A stretch of 64,000 bases of DNA. Source: an uncultured Pelagibacteraceae bacterium. Lineage in GTDB: Bacteria > Pseudomonadota > Alphaproteobacteria > Pelagibacterales > Pelagibacteraceae. Made by a program: the position numbers and the translations under genes. The first letter of the stretch is position 1. Every line of letters starts with the position of its first letter. Under the pieces are notes generated by a model that ran no database searches, was not told the DNA's origin, and saw only the letters and a list, made by a program, of their open reading frames with translations. The stretch spans positions 53,510-117,509 of the forward strand of contig CACOSU010000004.1 in assembly GCA_902629935.1 (NCBI GenBank), read 5' to 3'. Positions 24,144 through 32,401 of the stretch are shown piece after piece.

Positions 24144-24183
24144 CTCCTAAGACCAACGCGTCTACCAATTCCGCCATCGCCCC
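24144..24183 (-). tRNA. tRNA-Leu(UAG), 5' fragment at prophage right junction
   Basis: Reading the minus strand from 24183: acceptor GGGGCGA, TG, the D-arm with GCGGAATTGGTAGACGC typical of leucine tRNAs, then TTGGT, and the anticodon loop CTTAGGA with anticodon TAG at 24149-24147. After about 24144 the expected 3' anticodon stem, variable arm, T-arm (GTTCGA) and TCGCCCC are all missing. The gene is cut in the anticodon arm by the prophage, so this copy cannot be functional. An intact copy should be rebuilt at the other prophage end. Confidence 0.85.
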
Positions 24184-24197
24184 ACAAATTACGAGGT

Positions 24198-24226
24198 TTT
24201 ATATATTATTGAAACTATTTGTCCAA
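24198..24226 (-). promoter_or_regulatory. Sigma-70 promoter of the tRNA-Leu gene
   Basis: Minus strand TTGGAC (24226-24221), a 17-base spacer, then TATAAA (24203-24198), about 15 bases before the tRNA 5' end at 24183. It is a near-consensus vegetative promoter of the host. After integration it drives only the truncated tRNA and points into the prophage, where the terminator at 24081-24120 stands in the way. Confidence 0.65.
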
Positions 24227-24305
24227 TGACAATTATTATAAAATTATCTAATTATCTAATAAATTTTGTAATAATTATAAAAAGAGATAAAGGAAAGGAA
24301 GCTCT

Positions 24306-24875
24306 ATGAGCATAAGTGATAACTTTTTTTTAAAAAGAAGATCTGTATTGGCAAAAAAAATGAAAAATCATCCAATTAGTGAAGATGATTTAGAAATAAT
24401 TATAAATGCAGGAATAAGAGTACCAGATCACGGTGCGTTGAACCCATGGAAAATTAAAATTATTAAAGGTAATAAACTCAAAGTTGTTGACGAGGAAGTT
24501 ATTTTATCTGAATTTAAGAAAGAAAATCCGGAAGCTAGTTCTGAAAGTATAGAAATAGAATCTAAAAGACTTCAAAGAGCTTCAATTGTCTTAGCAGTTT
24601 TGTCTACACCAGTAGAGCATCCTAGAATACCAAACTGGGAAATGGTTTTATCATCTGGAGCAGTTTGTATGAATTTACTATCTTGCGCTCAATCACTCGG
24701 TTATGCAGTACAATGGCTAACAGAATGGTATTCTTATAATGACAAAATGCTTACTTATCTTGGTGGCAGACCAGGTATAGACCGAATTTCTGGCTTTATT
24801 TATATAGGCCATAAGTCAGAGGAACCTTTAGAGAGAAGAAGACCTGATCCAAAGAAAGTAATTTCATATTTATAA
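24306..24875 (+). CDS. Nitroreductase family protein
   Basis: 189 residues, YdjA/RutE-like small nitroreductase. The FMN-binding start is KRRSVLAKKM with RVPDHGALNPWKI (about 37-49) forming the flavin and substrate loop; LSSGAVCMNLLSCAQSLGYAVQWL (about 116-139) is the conserved dimer helix, and GFIYIGHKSEEPLERRRPD the C-terminal strand. It reduces nitro or quinone groups with NAD(P)H. First host gene to the right of the prophage; AGGAAAGG precedes the ATG. The physiological substrate is unknown. Confidence 0.88.
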   Translation: MSISDNFFLKRRSVLAKKMKNHPISEDDLEIIINAGIRVPDHGALNPWKIKIIKGNKLKVVDEEVILSEFKKENPEASSESIEIESKRLQRASIVLAVLSTPVEHPRIPNWEMVLSSGAVCMNLLSCAQSLGYAVQWLTEWYSYNDKMLTYLGGRPGIDRISGFIYIGHKSEEPLERRRPDPKKVISYL

Positions 24876-24905
24876 TTATGATTTCTTCAGTTAAAATAAA
24901 AAATA

Positions 24906-25079
24906 ATGAGTAAAGTTAAAATAGTAAGTATAATATATGCTATAGGAATAATAATTGGTGCACTTTTTTTCGATATTTGGGGAGCTAATACAACTCCATT
25001 AAAAACAATGTCTGTATTTGCCTGGACAGTTATATTTATTATTACTTTATTCTTTGCAGATAAAAATGAAAAAAAATAG
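24906..25079 (+). CDS. Small two-segment membrane protein (57 aa)
   Basis: Encodes MSKVKIVSIIYAIGIIIGAL then FFDIWGANTTPLKTMSVF and a second hydrophobic stretch AWTVIFIITLFFADKNEKK. Two membrane spans with a short loop are evident. It overlaps the next gene by 14 bases, so the pair is probably co-translated. Small proteins of this type are common in SAR11 genomes. Function unknown. Confidence 0.6.
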   Translation: MSKVKIVSIIYAIGIIIGALFFDIWGANTTPLKTMSVFAWTVIFIITLFFADKNEKK

Positions 25080-25488
25080 TTTTTATTTATTTTTTACATT
25101 AATTTTTTTTATGTGTTTTAAAATAAATGCGGAAATAATTGTATTAAGTAAATGTGATCAGAAAGAAGATGAATTTTTAAAAAATGAATATATCTTAAAT
25201 CTTAACGAGCTAACAATGACAAGAAATTATGTTTACAACGAAAAAACATATCAAAAACATAGAATTACTGATTTAAGTATTAAAAAAAAAAATTCATATA
25301 TTAGAAATATTTACGAAGATGATGGTAAGATTTTAACTTTAAAGCATGGATATCCACAATTTTATACTCAAATTGTATTTGAAAAAGATAAACAAGAAAT
25401 ATTTATTAAAGCAGTTTTAAATGATATTGAAAGTTTTTCTAAGATTTCAACTTGCAAAAAATTAGAGAAATTCGACCTGCAAAGTTAA
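25066..25488 (+). CDS. Exported protein of unknown function (140 aa)
   Basis: The ATG at 25066 gives a clean signal peptide, MKKNSFYLFFTLIFFMCF followed by KINA, with likely cleavage near residue 22. The longer frame from 25018 would destroy it. The mature part is Lys/Glu-rich with two Cys (about 30 and 133) that could form a disulfide. Downstream of, and overlapping, the small membrane protein. No family recognised. Confidence 0.65.
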   Translation: MKKNSFYLFFTLIFFMCFKINAEIIVLSKCDQKEDEFLKNEYILNLNELTMTRNYVYNEKTYQKHRITDLSIKKKNSYIRNIYEDDGKILTLKHGYPQFYTQIVFEKDKQEIFIKAVLNDIESFSKISTCKKLEKFDLQS

Positions 25489-25625
25489 TCTTTTTTTTTC
25501 TTTTTTCTGTCTTTAGTTTTATTAAAATCATTTTTTTTTAATTCAAATCTGCTGTTAGTGATATTTGATCTATGTTTTGCATACGCTTGCTTTTGTGCTT
25601 GTCGCATTGCTTTCTTTGAGGACAT
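25485..25625 (-). CDS. Very basic 46-residue protein
   Basis: Minus-strand frame MSSKKAMRQAQKQAYAKHRS..., ending in a run of Lys/Arg (about residues 36-45). It fills the only gap between two convergent or tandem genes, and its stop overlaps the stop of the exported protein. The Ala/Gln/Lys-rich helix and basic tail suggest RNA or ribosome association. Start context is weak. Function unknown. Confidence 0.5.
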   Translation of the reverse strand: MSSKKAMRQAQKQAYAKHRSNITNSRFELKKNDFNKTKDRKKKKKD

Positions 25626-25636
25626 AATAATACCAT

Positions 25637-26194
25637 TTAATACTCAATTTCTAAAGTATCAACAATATTTAAGTTTTTATCAGTAATAACTATCTCTCCA
25701 GATGACGGTGCATAATTTAGTATTTCAGAAATAAATACGTAATGAGTAACAAATATTAAATTTTTTTTTTTATCCCAATTGCTTATGAATTTTTGGAATT
25801 CTTTAACTTGTTTTTTTCTATTTTTTGCAAATTGAGCACTATAAAATGAATTTAGAAATTCTTTTGTCTCAAATTTTTCAAAAGCAATAGAGGCCGTTTC
25901 TTTGCATCTGCACCATTCACTTGAGTACACATTGTCTATTTTAACATTGTATTTAGAAAAAAAATTTCCTATTTCTTTAGATTGTTCTCTTCCACTATCA
26001 TTTAAATTTCTTTGCGTAGAACAATCGTTTAAATTGAAATTTTTAGGATCACCACTTCCAGGTGCATAAGCATGTCTAATAAATACTAATTTTCCACCCT
26101 GCTGAAACTCTTTTTTTAAATTTTGATCTAAATCAGCTTTGACAGTAAAGGTTAAAAATATAAAAGTAATAATAATAGTTTTAAAAATTTTCAT
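25637..26194 (-). CDS. Exported histidine phosphatase family protein
   Basis: 185 residues. An N-terminal signal peptide (about 1-20, IIITFIFLTFTVKA) is followed by KLVFIRHAYAPGSGD (about 36-50), the RH(G/A) catalytic motif. VYSSEWCRCKETA (about 90-102) and LIFVTHYVFISEI (about 146-158) carry the further Arg and His. Members cleave phosphate from small metabolites; this one is likely periplasmic. It is divergent from the adjacent glycosylase gene, with starts two bases apart. Confidence 0.85.
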   Translation of the reverse strand: MKIFKTIIITFIFLTFTVKADLDQNLKKEFQQGGKLVFIRHAYAPGSGDPKNFNLNDCSTQRNLNDSGREQSKEIGNFFSKYNVKIDNVYSSEWCRCKETASIAFEKFETKEFLNSFYSAQFAKNRKKQVKEFQKFISNWDKKKNLIFVTHYVFISEILNYAPSSGEIVITDKNLNIVDTLEIEY

Positions 26195-26196
26195 AT

Positions 26197-26877
26197 ATGG
26201 ATATTAGATTAAGCCACTTAAACAAAACAATAATTAATTGTAAAAAATGTCCTAGATTAGTTGAATATGTAAAAAAAGTAAGTACCACAAAAAGAAAACA
26301 AAATATAAATGAAATATATTGGGGTAAGCCAGTTCCAGGGTTTGGAAATTTAAATTCAAAGATCGCAATTATAGGATTAGCTCCCGCTGCCCATGGTGGA
26401 ACTAGAACTGGGCGTGCATTTACTGGTGATAAATCTGGAGATTTTTTATTTAAATGTTTATATGAAGCTGGTATTTCAAATCATCCTTTTTCTAAAAACA
26501 TAAATGATAATCTTAAATTAAAATCAACCTATATTACAAATTTTCTTAAGTGTGTTCCTCCTGAAGATAAACCCCTTGGTGATGAATTAACAAATTGCTC
26601 AAATCATTTTGATGAAGAAATACTTTCCTTGAGAAAATTAAGAGTTATTGTAACTTTAGGTAAAGTAGCTTTTGACAACACTATAAAAATTTTTAAGAAT
26701 AAATTTAAAATTGAAAAAAAATTTAACTTTAAGCATAGCTGTGCTCAAAAATTATCAAAAGATATAATAATTTTACCAAGTTATCATCCAAGCCCAAGAA
26801 ATGTTAATACAAAGTTATTATCAGAAAAAATGATGATTAGTTTATTGGTAAAAGCAAAAAAATTATCAAAAATTTAA
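26197..26877 (+). CDS. Uracil-DNA glycosylase, family 5 (UDGb-like)
   Basis: 226 residues. NCKKCPRLVEY (about 14-24) supplies iron-sulfur Cys, with further Cys in FLKCVPPE (about 111-118) and HSCAQK. GLAPAAHGGTRTGRAFTGD (about 60-78) is the family 5 motif with Ala/Ala in place of the classical catalytic Asp, and LPSYHPSPRNVNT (about 199-211) is the His motif. It excises uracil and related lesions from DNA. It ends overlapping the convergent thioesterase gene by four bases. Confidence 0.9.
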   Translation: MDIRLSHLNKTIINCKKCPRLVEYVKKVSTTKRKQNINEIYWGKPVPGFGNLNSKIAIIGLAPAAHGGTRTGRAFTGDKSGDFLFKCLYEAGISNHPFSKNINDNLKLKSTYITNFLKCVPPEDKPLGDELTNCSNHFDEEILSLRKLRVIVTLGKVAFDNTIKIFKNKFKIEKKFNFKHSCAQKLSKDIIILPSYHPSPRNVNTKLLSEKMMISLLVKAKKLSKI

Positions 26878-27287
26878 CTAATAGATAAAAAGGGTTTAAG
26901 ACTTTTTAAAATCTTTTCTGGAATTTTTATAGGTTTTTTTTTGTCATTAACAAAAACCAAATGAGTCTTTGATTTTACTATAATATCTTTTTTTCTATAA
27001 ATTATTTGACTCATTATGAAAGATGTTTTGCTAAAAGATGTTATAATTGAGCTAATTTTTAATTGATCTTCTAGATGTGCAGATTTATTAAAATCTATGT
27101 GACATGATTTAACAATAATTAATGCACCATAGTTCTTTTTTATTATCACATTACTTAATCCAACTTCCGATAATGCCTCTGATCTAGCTCTTTCAAGAAA
27201 CTTCAAATAATTAGCATAATAAACAATCTCACCAGCATCAGTATCTTCGTAATAAACTTTGATTTTATGGTTAAAACTTTTTTTCAT
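26874..27287 (-). CDS. Acyl-CoA thioesterase, YbgC/4-hydroxybenzoyl-CoA type
   Basis: 137 residues with the hot-dog signature VYYEDTDAGEIVYYANYLKF (about 11-30), whose Asp is catalytic, and FLERARSEAL after it. It hydrolyses short acyl-CoA or acyl-ACP esters. In other bacteria YbgC belongs with tol-pal; those genes are not here. It follows an exported protein gene by five bases and is convergent with the glycosylase. Confidence 0.87.
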   Translation of the reverse strand: MKKSFNHKIKVYYEDTDAGEIVYYANYLKFLERARSEALSEVGLSNVIIKKNYGALIIVKSCHIDFNKSAHLEDQLKISSIITSFSKTSFIMSQIIYRKKDIIVKSKTHLVFVNDKKKPIKIPEKILKSLKPFLSIS

Positions 27288-27291
27288 TTAA

Positions 27292-27942
27292 TTATTGAGC
27301 TGAAAAATAAATATTTTGAAAATAAGCAATAGACTTCATTTTAGAATTGTCAGTATCAGCCATTATAGCAAGACCATCTAATTCACTAACATCTAAATCA
27401 TGAAACCTCTTAAAATCCTCTTTAACGTTGGCTTTAACGGTAACCCACTGATTTAAACTATCTTTGGTAGTGGCTAATACATTGTCTATTGATTTCTTTG
27501 TATACGGACTTGGTCTATTTTCTCCAACTTCACTATTGCTTGAAAATACATAATTTATAGCTCTATTTGAAAGTGGTGTAGCTCCTGTTTTTTTAATAGC
27601 AAATACACGAGCTGCATAATCATGACCTTTTTTAGTATTCTCTTTAATGCCTTTTAAATCCTTCTCCACTTTCCATGTAATATTGATAAATGGAGTTTTG
27701 TTTAAATCAATTTTGATCTCTTTTCCTAGTCCAGAAGCTGAATTGTCAGCTATAGCTTTTAAAAAGTAACCATTTTCGTTAGACCCTACTATATATTCAG
27801 TTCTATTCTTTGCTCCTCTGACCTTTCTTACTTCAAGCTCAGTGAGCTCCTTTTCAGTAAATTCAAAAACTTTAATAATTTCTGCTTTCGCAAAACTCAG
27901 AATTATTATAGATGTAATAAAAATATAAAAAATTTTTAACAT
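27292..27942 (-). CDS. DUF3047-like exported protein
   Basis: 216 residues with a signal peptide (MLKIFYIFITSIIILSFAKA, about 1-20). PFINITWKVEKDLKGI (about 87-102), HDYAARVFAIKK (about 109-120) and the C-terminal ELDGLAIMADTDNSK (about 187-201) match the DUF3047 beta-sandwich family. The fold resembles carbohydrate-binding modules; the ligand is unknown. It probably acts in the periplasm and is co-transcribed with the thioesterase four bases downstream. Confidence 0.75.
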   Translation of the reverse strand: MLKIFYIFITSIIILSFAKAEIIKVFEFTEKELTELEVRKVRGAKNRTEYIVGSNENGYFLKAIADNSASGLGKEIKIDLNKTPFINITWKVEKDLKGIKENTKKGHDYAARVFAIKKTGATPLSNRAINYVFSSNSEVGENRPSPYTKKSIDNVLATTKDSLNQWVTVKANVKEDFKRFHDLDVSELDGLAIMADTDNSKMKSIAYFQNIYFSAQ

Positions 27943-28031
27943 GTTCTTCTTATAGATAGATTATTTATAAATTCAATATTCAGTCACAATTTCAACATTC
28001 TTAATTCAAAATTGATTGTTATATCAATAAT

Positions 28032-28154
28032 ATGAAAATAATTTCCGTATTTATACTTCTAATATATTGGTCAATAATGATTTCAGCACCAGTTATGGGT
28101 AAAAATTCTGTTAAAAATCAAAATATAAATTTAAAAATAGTTTCAAATTTTTGA
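28032..28154 (+). CDS. Putative small secreted or membrane peptide (40 aa)
   Basis: Frame with MKIISVFILLIYWSIMISA, a signal-peptide-like or membrane segment, followed by about 20 polar residues ending KIVSNF. It lies in the 214-base space between two minus-strand genes and ends three bases before the SDR gene's stop. No ribosome site stands out. Possibly real, possibly chance. Confidence 0.3.
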   Translation: MKIISVFILLIYWSIMISAPVMGKNSVKNQNINLKIVSNF

Positions 28155-28156
28155 GA

Positions 28157-28903
28157 CTAATATGTAGATCTACCACCACTGATATCGAATACCGCAGCCG
28201 TAGAAAAAGTGTTCTCTTGAGAAGAAAGCCAGCAAACTAATGAGGTAAACTCATGTATTTCAAGAAATCTTCCTCTTGGAACCTTTGATAGCATTCTATT
28301 TACATGCTCTTTACTCATTTGGTCTAATATTCTTGTTTTTGCACCAGCTGGTGTGACAGCATTAACAGCTATATCTTTATCGGCTAATTCTTTGCCTAAA
28401 GCCTTAGTTAATCCAATTGCTCCAGCTTTTCCAGAGCTATACGCGCTTGCATTTGCGTTACCATCTTTTCCTGCAACAGAAGCAACATTAACAATTCTTC
28501 CATAGTTATTTTTAATCATATTTGGAACTATTGCTCTACAACAATTAAAAGTACCCATTAAATTTATCTGCACTATTTTATTCCACATATCAACATCATA
28601 CTCCCACAGTGGACCCGTGGGACCTGTTATGCCAGCATTGTTGATTAAAATATCAATATTTGAATTTAAGGTAATTTTCGCAACGTTCTTTTCTACATCT
28701 TGATAATTTGAAATATCAACAACGCTATGAAATAAATTAGGATTTTTTAACTCATCTAATGCTGAATTAAGAAGTTTTTTGTCAATATCCCATATAAATA
28801 CTTTGGCACCAGATTCTAAAAATCTTTTGGCAATATCTAAACCAAAGCCTTGGGCTCCGCCAGTAACTATAGCGGTTCTATTTTTAAAATCGAATTTATG
28901 CAT
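28157..28903 (-). CDS. SDR-family oxidoreductase
   Basis: 248 residues of classical short-chain dehydrogenase. TGGAQGFGLDIAKRF (about 14-28) is the cofactor-binding glycine motif, INNAGITGPTG (about 87-97) the NNAG motif, and NVASVAGKDG...AYSSGKAG (about 138-160) the catalytic Ser-Tyr-Lys. Acidic FIWDID after the second strand favours NAD over NADP. It sits four bases after an NCS1 permease and downstream of a TRAP transporter, so it may oxidise an imported hydroxy compound. Confidence 0.85.
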   Translation of the reverse strand: MHKFDFKNRTAIVTGGAQGFGLDIAKRFLESGAKVFIWDIDKKLLNSALDELKNPNLFHSVVDISNYQDVEKNVAKITLNSNIDILINNAGITGPTGPLWEYDVDMWNKIVQINLMGTFNCCRAIVPNMIKNNYGRIVNVASVAGKDGNANASAYSSGKAGAIGLTKALGKELADKDIAVNAVTPAGAKTRILDQMSKEHVNRMLSKVPRGRFLEIHEFTSLVCWLSSQENTFSTAAVFDISGGRSTY

Positions 28904-28907
28904 TAAA

Positions 28908-30365
28908 TTATTTTTTTGCTAACAAGTAGTATGTTATCCAAGCAACAAATGCACCAATAATCCAAGCATAAGACTGTAAAAACATTAAATTTGTATTCCA
29001 AATTGTAGAAGCAGAAAAAATGAAACCTATAATTAAAGAATAAACACCTTTTATATGCCAACCACCTGAATAATAATAAGCACTCTCTTTATCTATTGAA
29101 TATAAATCTTTATTACTTAATTCTTGATTTTTGATTAGATAATAATCAGCTATTATCACTCCGAATAAGGGACCAAAAAAAGCTCCAAAAGTATCAATAA
29201 AAGATAAAATACCTATTTGACTTAAAATTGTTAGCCAGAATATTGCAATTAATAAACCACAAAATGAAATTAAATAACTTGCACTTCTTAGGCTTAATTT
29301 AGATGGAGCAAAATTTATTAGAGAATATTGAGATGGTATATAATTAGCAGCTAGATTTGTAGAAGCCGAAGCAACTATAATAAAAAACAAAACAACTATT
29401 GTTATTTGTAAACTATCAAACTTTCCAATAATATCTGTTGGATTAGTAAAAATCCTATCCATATCTGAAAATTTTTGATTTAGAAAAACATCTGAACCTG
29501 TAACAATAAAAACTGATAAAAAAGAAAAAATAATTAAATTTAAAATTAAACTTAAATTTCCTTTTTTAAGTTCTTTCTCATTTTTTACATATCTTGAAAA
29601 ATCACCAAAACTAATAATTAAAATTGAAAAATATGTAAACATAGTTCCAGCAACTGTCAATAAAGGTAATAAATTATTTATATCTAAGAAATTATTTAAA
29701 TTAAAAATATTCGAAAATGCTTCACTAGTAATTTTGACATCACTTAAAAAAACAACAAAGAAAAAAATTAGCATACCGACATAAACTGTAATAGCTGAAA
29801 AATTAATTAATTTTTTGTTATATTGAATTCCAATACTAAAAAGTAATGTTTGGAAAATAATTGATATTAATATTGCAGACCAATCAATAATATTAAGACC
29901 AAAATAATAAAAAATAAAAATATTTTGCTGTAATATTGAATCATCAATTGTAAAAAGTAATATTCTTATTAGATAAACTAAAATTTTAGATAAAAAATAT
30001 GTTTGAATACCAAATAAAAAAATTCCAACTAAACTTCTTATTAGTCCAAAAAATTTAGCACCATTAAATCCTAACGATGACCTTAACAATACTGCAAATG
30101 GTAAACCAAATTTTTGGGAAGGTTTACCAATTATATTTGAAAACAAATAAACAAAAAAAGATCCTAATATAATTCCAAAAAATACTACAAATACATTTAA
30201 ACTATACATTAAGTATAGTGAAGATATTAAAGAGAAACCAATTACACTTTGTGCATTGACTCCCCAGAAACAAAATAAATCTTTCCAATTCCAATTTTTG
30301 TAATTTGGATTAACTGTAACTAAATCCCAATTTGATAGAGAGTATTTTACTTTTGGCTGATTCAC
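28908..30365 (-). CDS. NCS1-family nucleobase/cation permease
   Basis: 485 residues, about twelve hydrophobic spans. The opening NWDLVTVNPNYKNWNWKDLFCFWG followed by VNAQSVIGFSL (split here) matches the NCS1 signature 'N-x-D-L-x-P-x...W'. Family members import cytosine, uracil, allantoin, hydantoins or thiamine precursors with Na+ or H+. The substrate is not determinable from sequence alone. Tandem with the SDR and in the same direction as the TRAP genes. Confidence 0.85.
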   Translation of the reverse strand: MNQPKVKYSLSNWDLVTVNPNYKNWNWKDLFCFWGVNAQSVIGFSLISSLYLMYSLNVFVVFFGIILGSFFVYLFSNIIGKPSQKFGLPFAVLLRSSLGFNGAKFFGLIRSLVGIFLFGIQTYFLSKILVYLIRILLFTIDDSILQQNIFIFYYFGLNIIDWSAILISIIFQTLLFSIGIQYNKKLINFSAITVYVGMLIFFFVVFLSDVKITSEAFSNIFNLNNFLDINNLLPLLTVAGTMFTYFSILIISFGDFSRYVKNEKELKKGNLSLILNLIIFSFLSVFIVTGSDVFLNQKFSDMDRIFTNPTDIIGKFDSLQITIVVLFFIIVASASTNLAANYIPSQYSLINFAPSKLSLRSASYLISFCGLLIAIFWLTILSQIGILSFIDTFGAFFGPLFGVIIADYYLIKNQELSNKDLYSIDKESAYYYSGGWHIKGVYSLIIGFIFSASTIWNTNLMFLQSYAWIIGAFVAWITYYLLAKK

Positions 30366-30390
30366 TAAATTTATTTTAAACTAATAAATT

Positions 30391-31725
30391 CTACTGTCCA
30401 TATAAGAGAGTTGGTAACCATAAAGCAATTTTAGGAAATATGATAATTAAAACTAAGCCTATAATTTGTAGGACCATAAATTGCATCATTCCATAATAAA
30501 TATCTTTTAGATCCCATTCTGGTACCACACCTTTTAAGAAGTATGCAGACAGTGCTACGGGTGGAGACAGCCAGGCGGTCTGAAGATTAACAGCCACCAA
30601 TATAGCAAACCAAGTTAAATTGAATCCTAGTGCTTCTACAAGAGGTAAAATTATTGGCACAATTATCATAACTATTGGAACCCATTCTAAAGGCCAACCT
30701 AACAAAAATATCATGACCATAATCATTCCTAAAATCAGGTATTTGTTCATTTCTAAACCTAATAAAAATTCAGTTAGTAATGTTGGTGTTCCTAATCTAG
30801 CAAATACAGCTCCAAAAAAGTTTGAAGCTGCAACTAATACCATTATTAAAGCTGTTATTTCTAAAGTTTTAACAAGAGCCTCTTGTAATTTTGGTAATGT
30901 AAGTTTTTTATAGGCTATTGATAGCAATAGAGCACCCATTGCACCACATCCAGCGGCCTCTGTAGGTGTAGCAAAACCAAATAAAATACTTCCTAGTGCT
31001 GCAAAAACTAATGCAGCGGGTGGGACTAAACCTAAAAAAAACTCAATCCATACTTCTTTCATACTAGCAGCTCGCATCTCATCTGGAAGCACAGGTCCAA
31101 GCTTTGGATTAAGCATACATCTAATTGTTGTGTAACCTGCATATAAACTTGCAAGAAGTATTCCTGGAATAATTGCTGCAGCAAATAAATCAATCACAGG
31201 AATTTCCATTATTGGTCCCATTACAACAAGCATAATACTTGGTGGTATTAAAATTCCTAAAGTTCCACCTGCAGTTATAGTTCCTGCTGCAAGTCTTACA
31301 TCATAACCCGATCTGTTCATTGATTTTGCAGCCATAATCCCTAAAATTGTAACTGAAGCACCAACTATTCCAGTTGCAGCAGCAAATATTACTGAAACAA
31401 ATAATACTGCATAATAAAGAGATCCTTTTACTCTAGCTAACATCATTTGGAATGCTGAAAATAATCTTTCCATCAAACCAGCTTGTTCCATCATGATGCC
31501 CATAAATACAAAGAGAGGTACAGCGGCGAGTGTTTGTTCGGTCATGACCATCGAGAATTGGAGGGTCATTAGATAGAAAACTAATTTTCCAAAACCTAAA
31601 TAACCAAATACAAAACCTAAAAAAATTAAAGTAAAAGAAATTGGAAAACCAACAAAAATAGCAAATAGCATTACTCCAACAAGAATAAAACCTAATATGG
31701 CTGGATCTATTAATTCAGCAATCAT
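30391..31725 (-). CDS. dctM: TRAP transporter large permease, DctM-type
   Basis: 444 residues, about twelve to thirteen membrane spans. Conserved blocks are PLFVFMGIMMEQAG (about 71-84), GASVTILGIMAAKSM (about 123-137), GTLGILIPPSIMLVV (about 154-168) and FATPTEAAGCGAMGALL (about 250-266). It carries solute with Na+ together with DctQ and the binding protein. Its ATG overlaps the stop of DctQ by four bases. Confidence 0.93.
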   Translation of the reverse strand: MIAELIDPAILGFILVGVMLFAIFVGFPISFTLIFLGFVFGYLGFGKLVFYLMTLQFSMVMTEQTLAAVPLFVFMGIMMEQAGLMERLFSAFQMMLARVKGSLYYAVLFVSVIFAAATGIVGASVTILGIMAAKSMNRSGYDVRLAAGTITAGGTLGILIPPSIMLVVMGPIMEIPVIDLFAAAIIPGILLASLYAGYTTIRCMLNPKLGPVLPDEMRAASMKEVWIEFFLGLVPPAALVFAALGSILFGFATPTEAAGCGAMGALLLSIAYKKLTLPKLQEALVKTLEITALIMVLVAASNFFGAVFARLGTPTLLTEFLLGLEMNKYLILGMIMVMIFLLGWPLEWVPIVMIIVPIILPLVEALGFNLTWFAILVAVNLQTAWLSPPVALSAYFLKGVVPEWDLKDIYYGMMQFMVLQIIGLVLIIIFPKIALWLPTLLYGQ

Positions 31726-32354
31726 TTATTCTCTCCTGGCCATTCACCTTTTTTAGCTGCCCAGTAACTCTTTAGTAATTCTGAAATACCTTGAACAAGT
31801 AAAAATACTATTCCAACTAATAAACAAGTTTTAATTGGCCACATATAAGGCATCCATGTGGTATCCATACCTCTTTCACCTCTTTGTATAGACTCTCCAA
31901 CATAACCTACAGTCATATAAAGAAATACAATTAAACCTGGAAAATAAAATAAAAGATATAACCAAAAATCTATCGTCCCTTGAGTTTTTATTTTAAAATT
32001 TCTATATAAAAAGTCTGCTCTTATATGTACCCCTCTAGAAAGAGCATAACCTGCTCCCAACATAAATAATGCACCATATAAAAAACGGCTTATGTCGTAT
32101 GCCCATATTGTAGGTGCTAAAAATAATTTTCTTGCAAGGACTTCATAAGTCATTGCAAATATTAATGGCATTAATATCCAACAAACTATGCTTCCTATCC
32201 ACTTGCTAAATTTATCAATATTAACTATTGATTTTGCCATCCATGATGGCATGTCCTCTGGCATTTTTCCTGAGGATCCTCGCCTTTCAGCGATCATTTC
32301 ATCAGATATATCCAACTTACTTGGTTCGTCTGCCATAAAATTCTTATAAAACAA
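31722..32354 (-). CDS. dctQ: TRAP transporter small permease, DctQ-type
   Basis: 210 residues with four membrane spans, e.g. GSIVCWILMPLIFAMTYEV (about 54-72) and LYGALFMLGAGYALSRGVHI (about 92-111); 'GxGYALSRGxHVR(A/V)DxxY' is the DctQ hallmark. A soluble N-terminus of about 45 residues is present. Longer than typical DctQ (about 160-180). Separated from the binding-protein gene by a strong hairpin. Confidence 0.9.
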   Translation of the reverse strand: MFYKNFMADEPSKLDISDEMIAERRGSSGKMPEDMPSWMAKSIVNIDKFSKWIGSIVCWILMPLIFAMTYEVLARKLFLAPTIWAYDISRFLYGALFMLGAGYALSRGVHIRADFLYRNFKIKTQGTIDFWLYLLFYFPGLIVFLYMTVGYVGESIQRGERGMDTTWMPYMWPIKTCLLVGIVFLLVQGISELLKSYWAAKKGEWPGENK

Positions 32355-32383
32355 TTAGAGCGGACTAATAAAGTCCGCTCTAA
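32355..32383 (-). terminator. Hairpin between dctP and dctQM
   Basis: A perfect 12-bp inverted repeat (TTAGAGCGGACT / AGTCCGCTCTAA, 32355-32366 and 32372-32383) with a five-base loop, followed on the minus strand by TTGTTTTAT. Placed 18 bases after the dctP stop and just before dctQ, it likely attenuates or stabilises the transcript, giving more binding protein than permease. Confidence 0.75.
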
Positions 32384-32401
32384 AAAATTATTATTTAATG
32401 A

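Larger units (their letters stand above)
1..24144 (-). mobile_element. T7-like pelagiphage-type prophage (right part, left end outside window)
   Basis: A contiguous block of about 25 phage genes, all on the minus strand, in T7-like order: RNA polymerase, ssDNA-binding protein, endonuclease I, amidase, primase-helicase, DNA polymerase, exonuclease, portal, scaffold, capsid, tail tubes A and B, internal virion proteins. The right boundary falls inside a tRNA-Leu, whose first 40 bases (24144-24183) remain and whose 3' half is missing. Known SAR11 autographiviruses of the HTVC019P/HTVC011P type are temperate and integrate at tRNA genes, which fits. Integrase, terminase and tail fibre are not in the window and are expected to the left. 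By eye the block contains no GATC, whereas GATC resumes at 24340 in the host. Confidence 0.93.

Noticed and set aside
23996..24187. 63-aa minus-strand ORF across the tRNA-Leu fragment
   Set aside because: It reads through the tRNA 5' half and the terminator hairpin; its start lies upstream of the tRNA. It is a chance frame.
25018..25065. Longer start for the 140-aa exported protein
   Set aside because: The extra residues come from inside the upstream small membrane protein and would bury the signal peptide.
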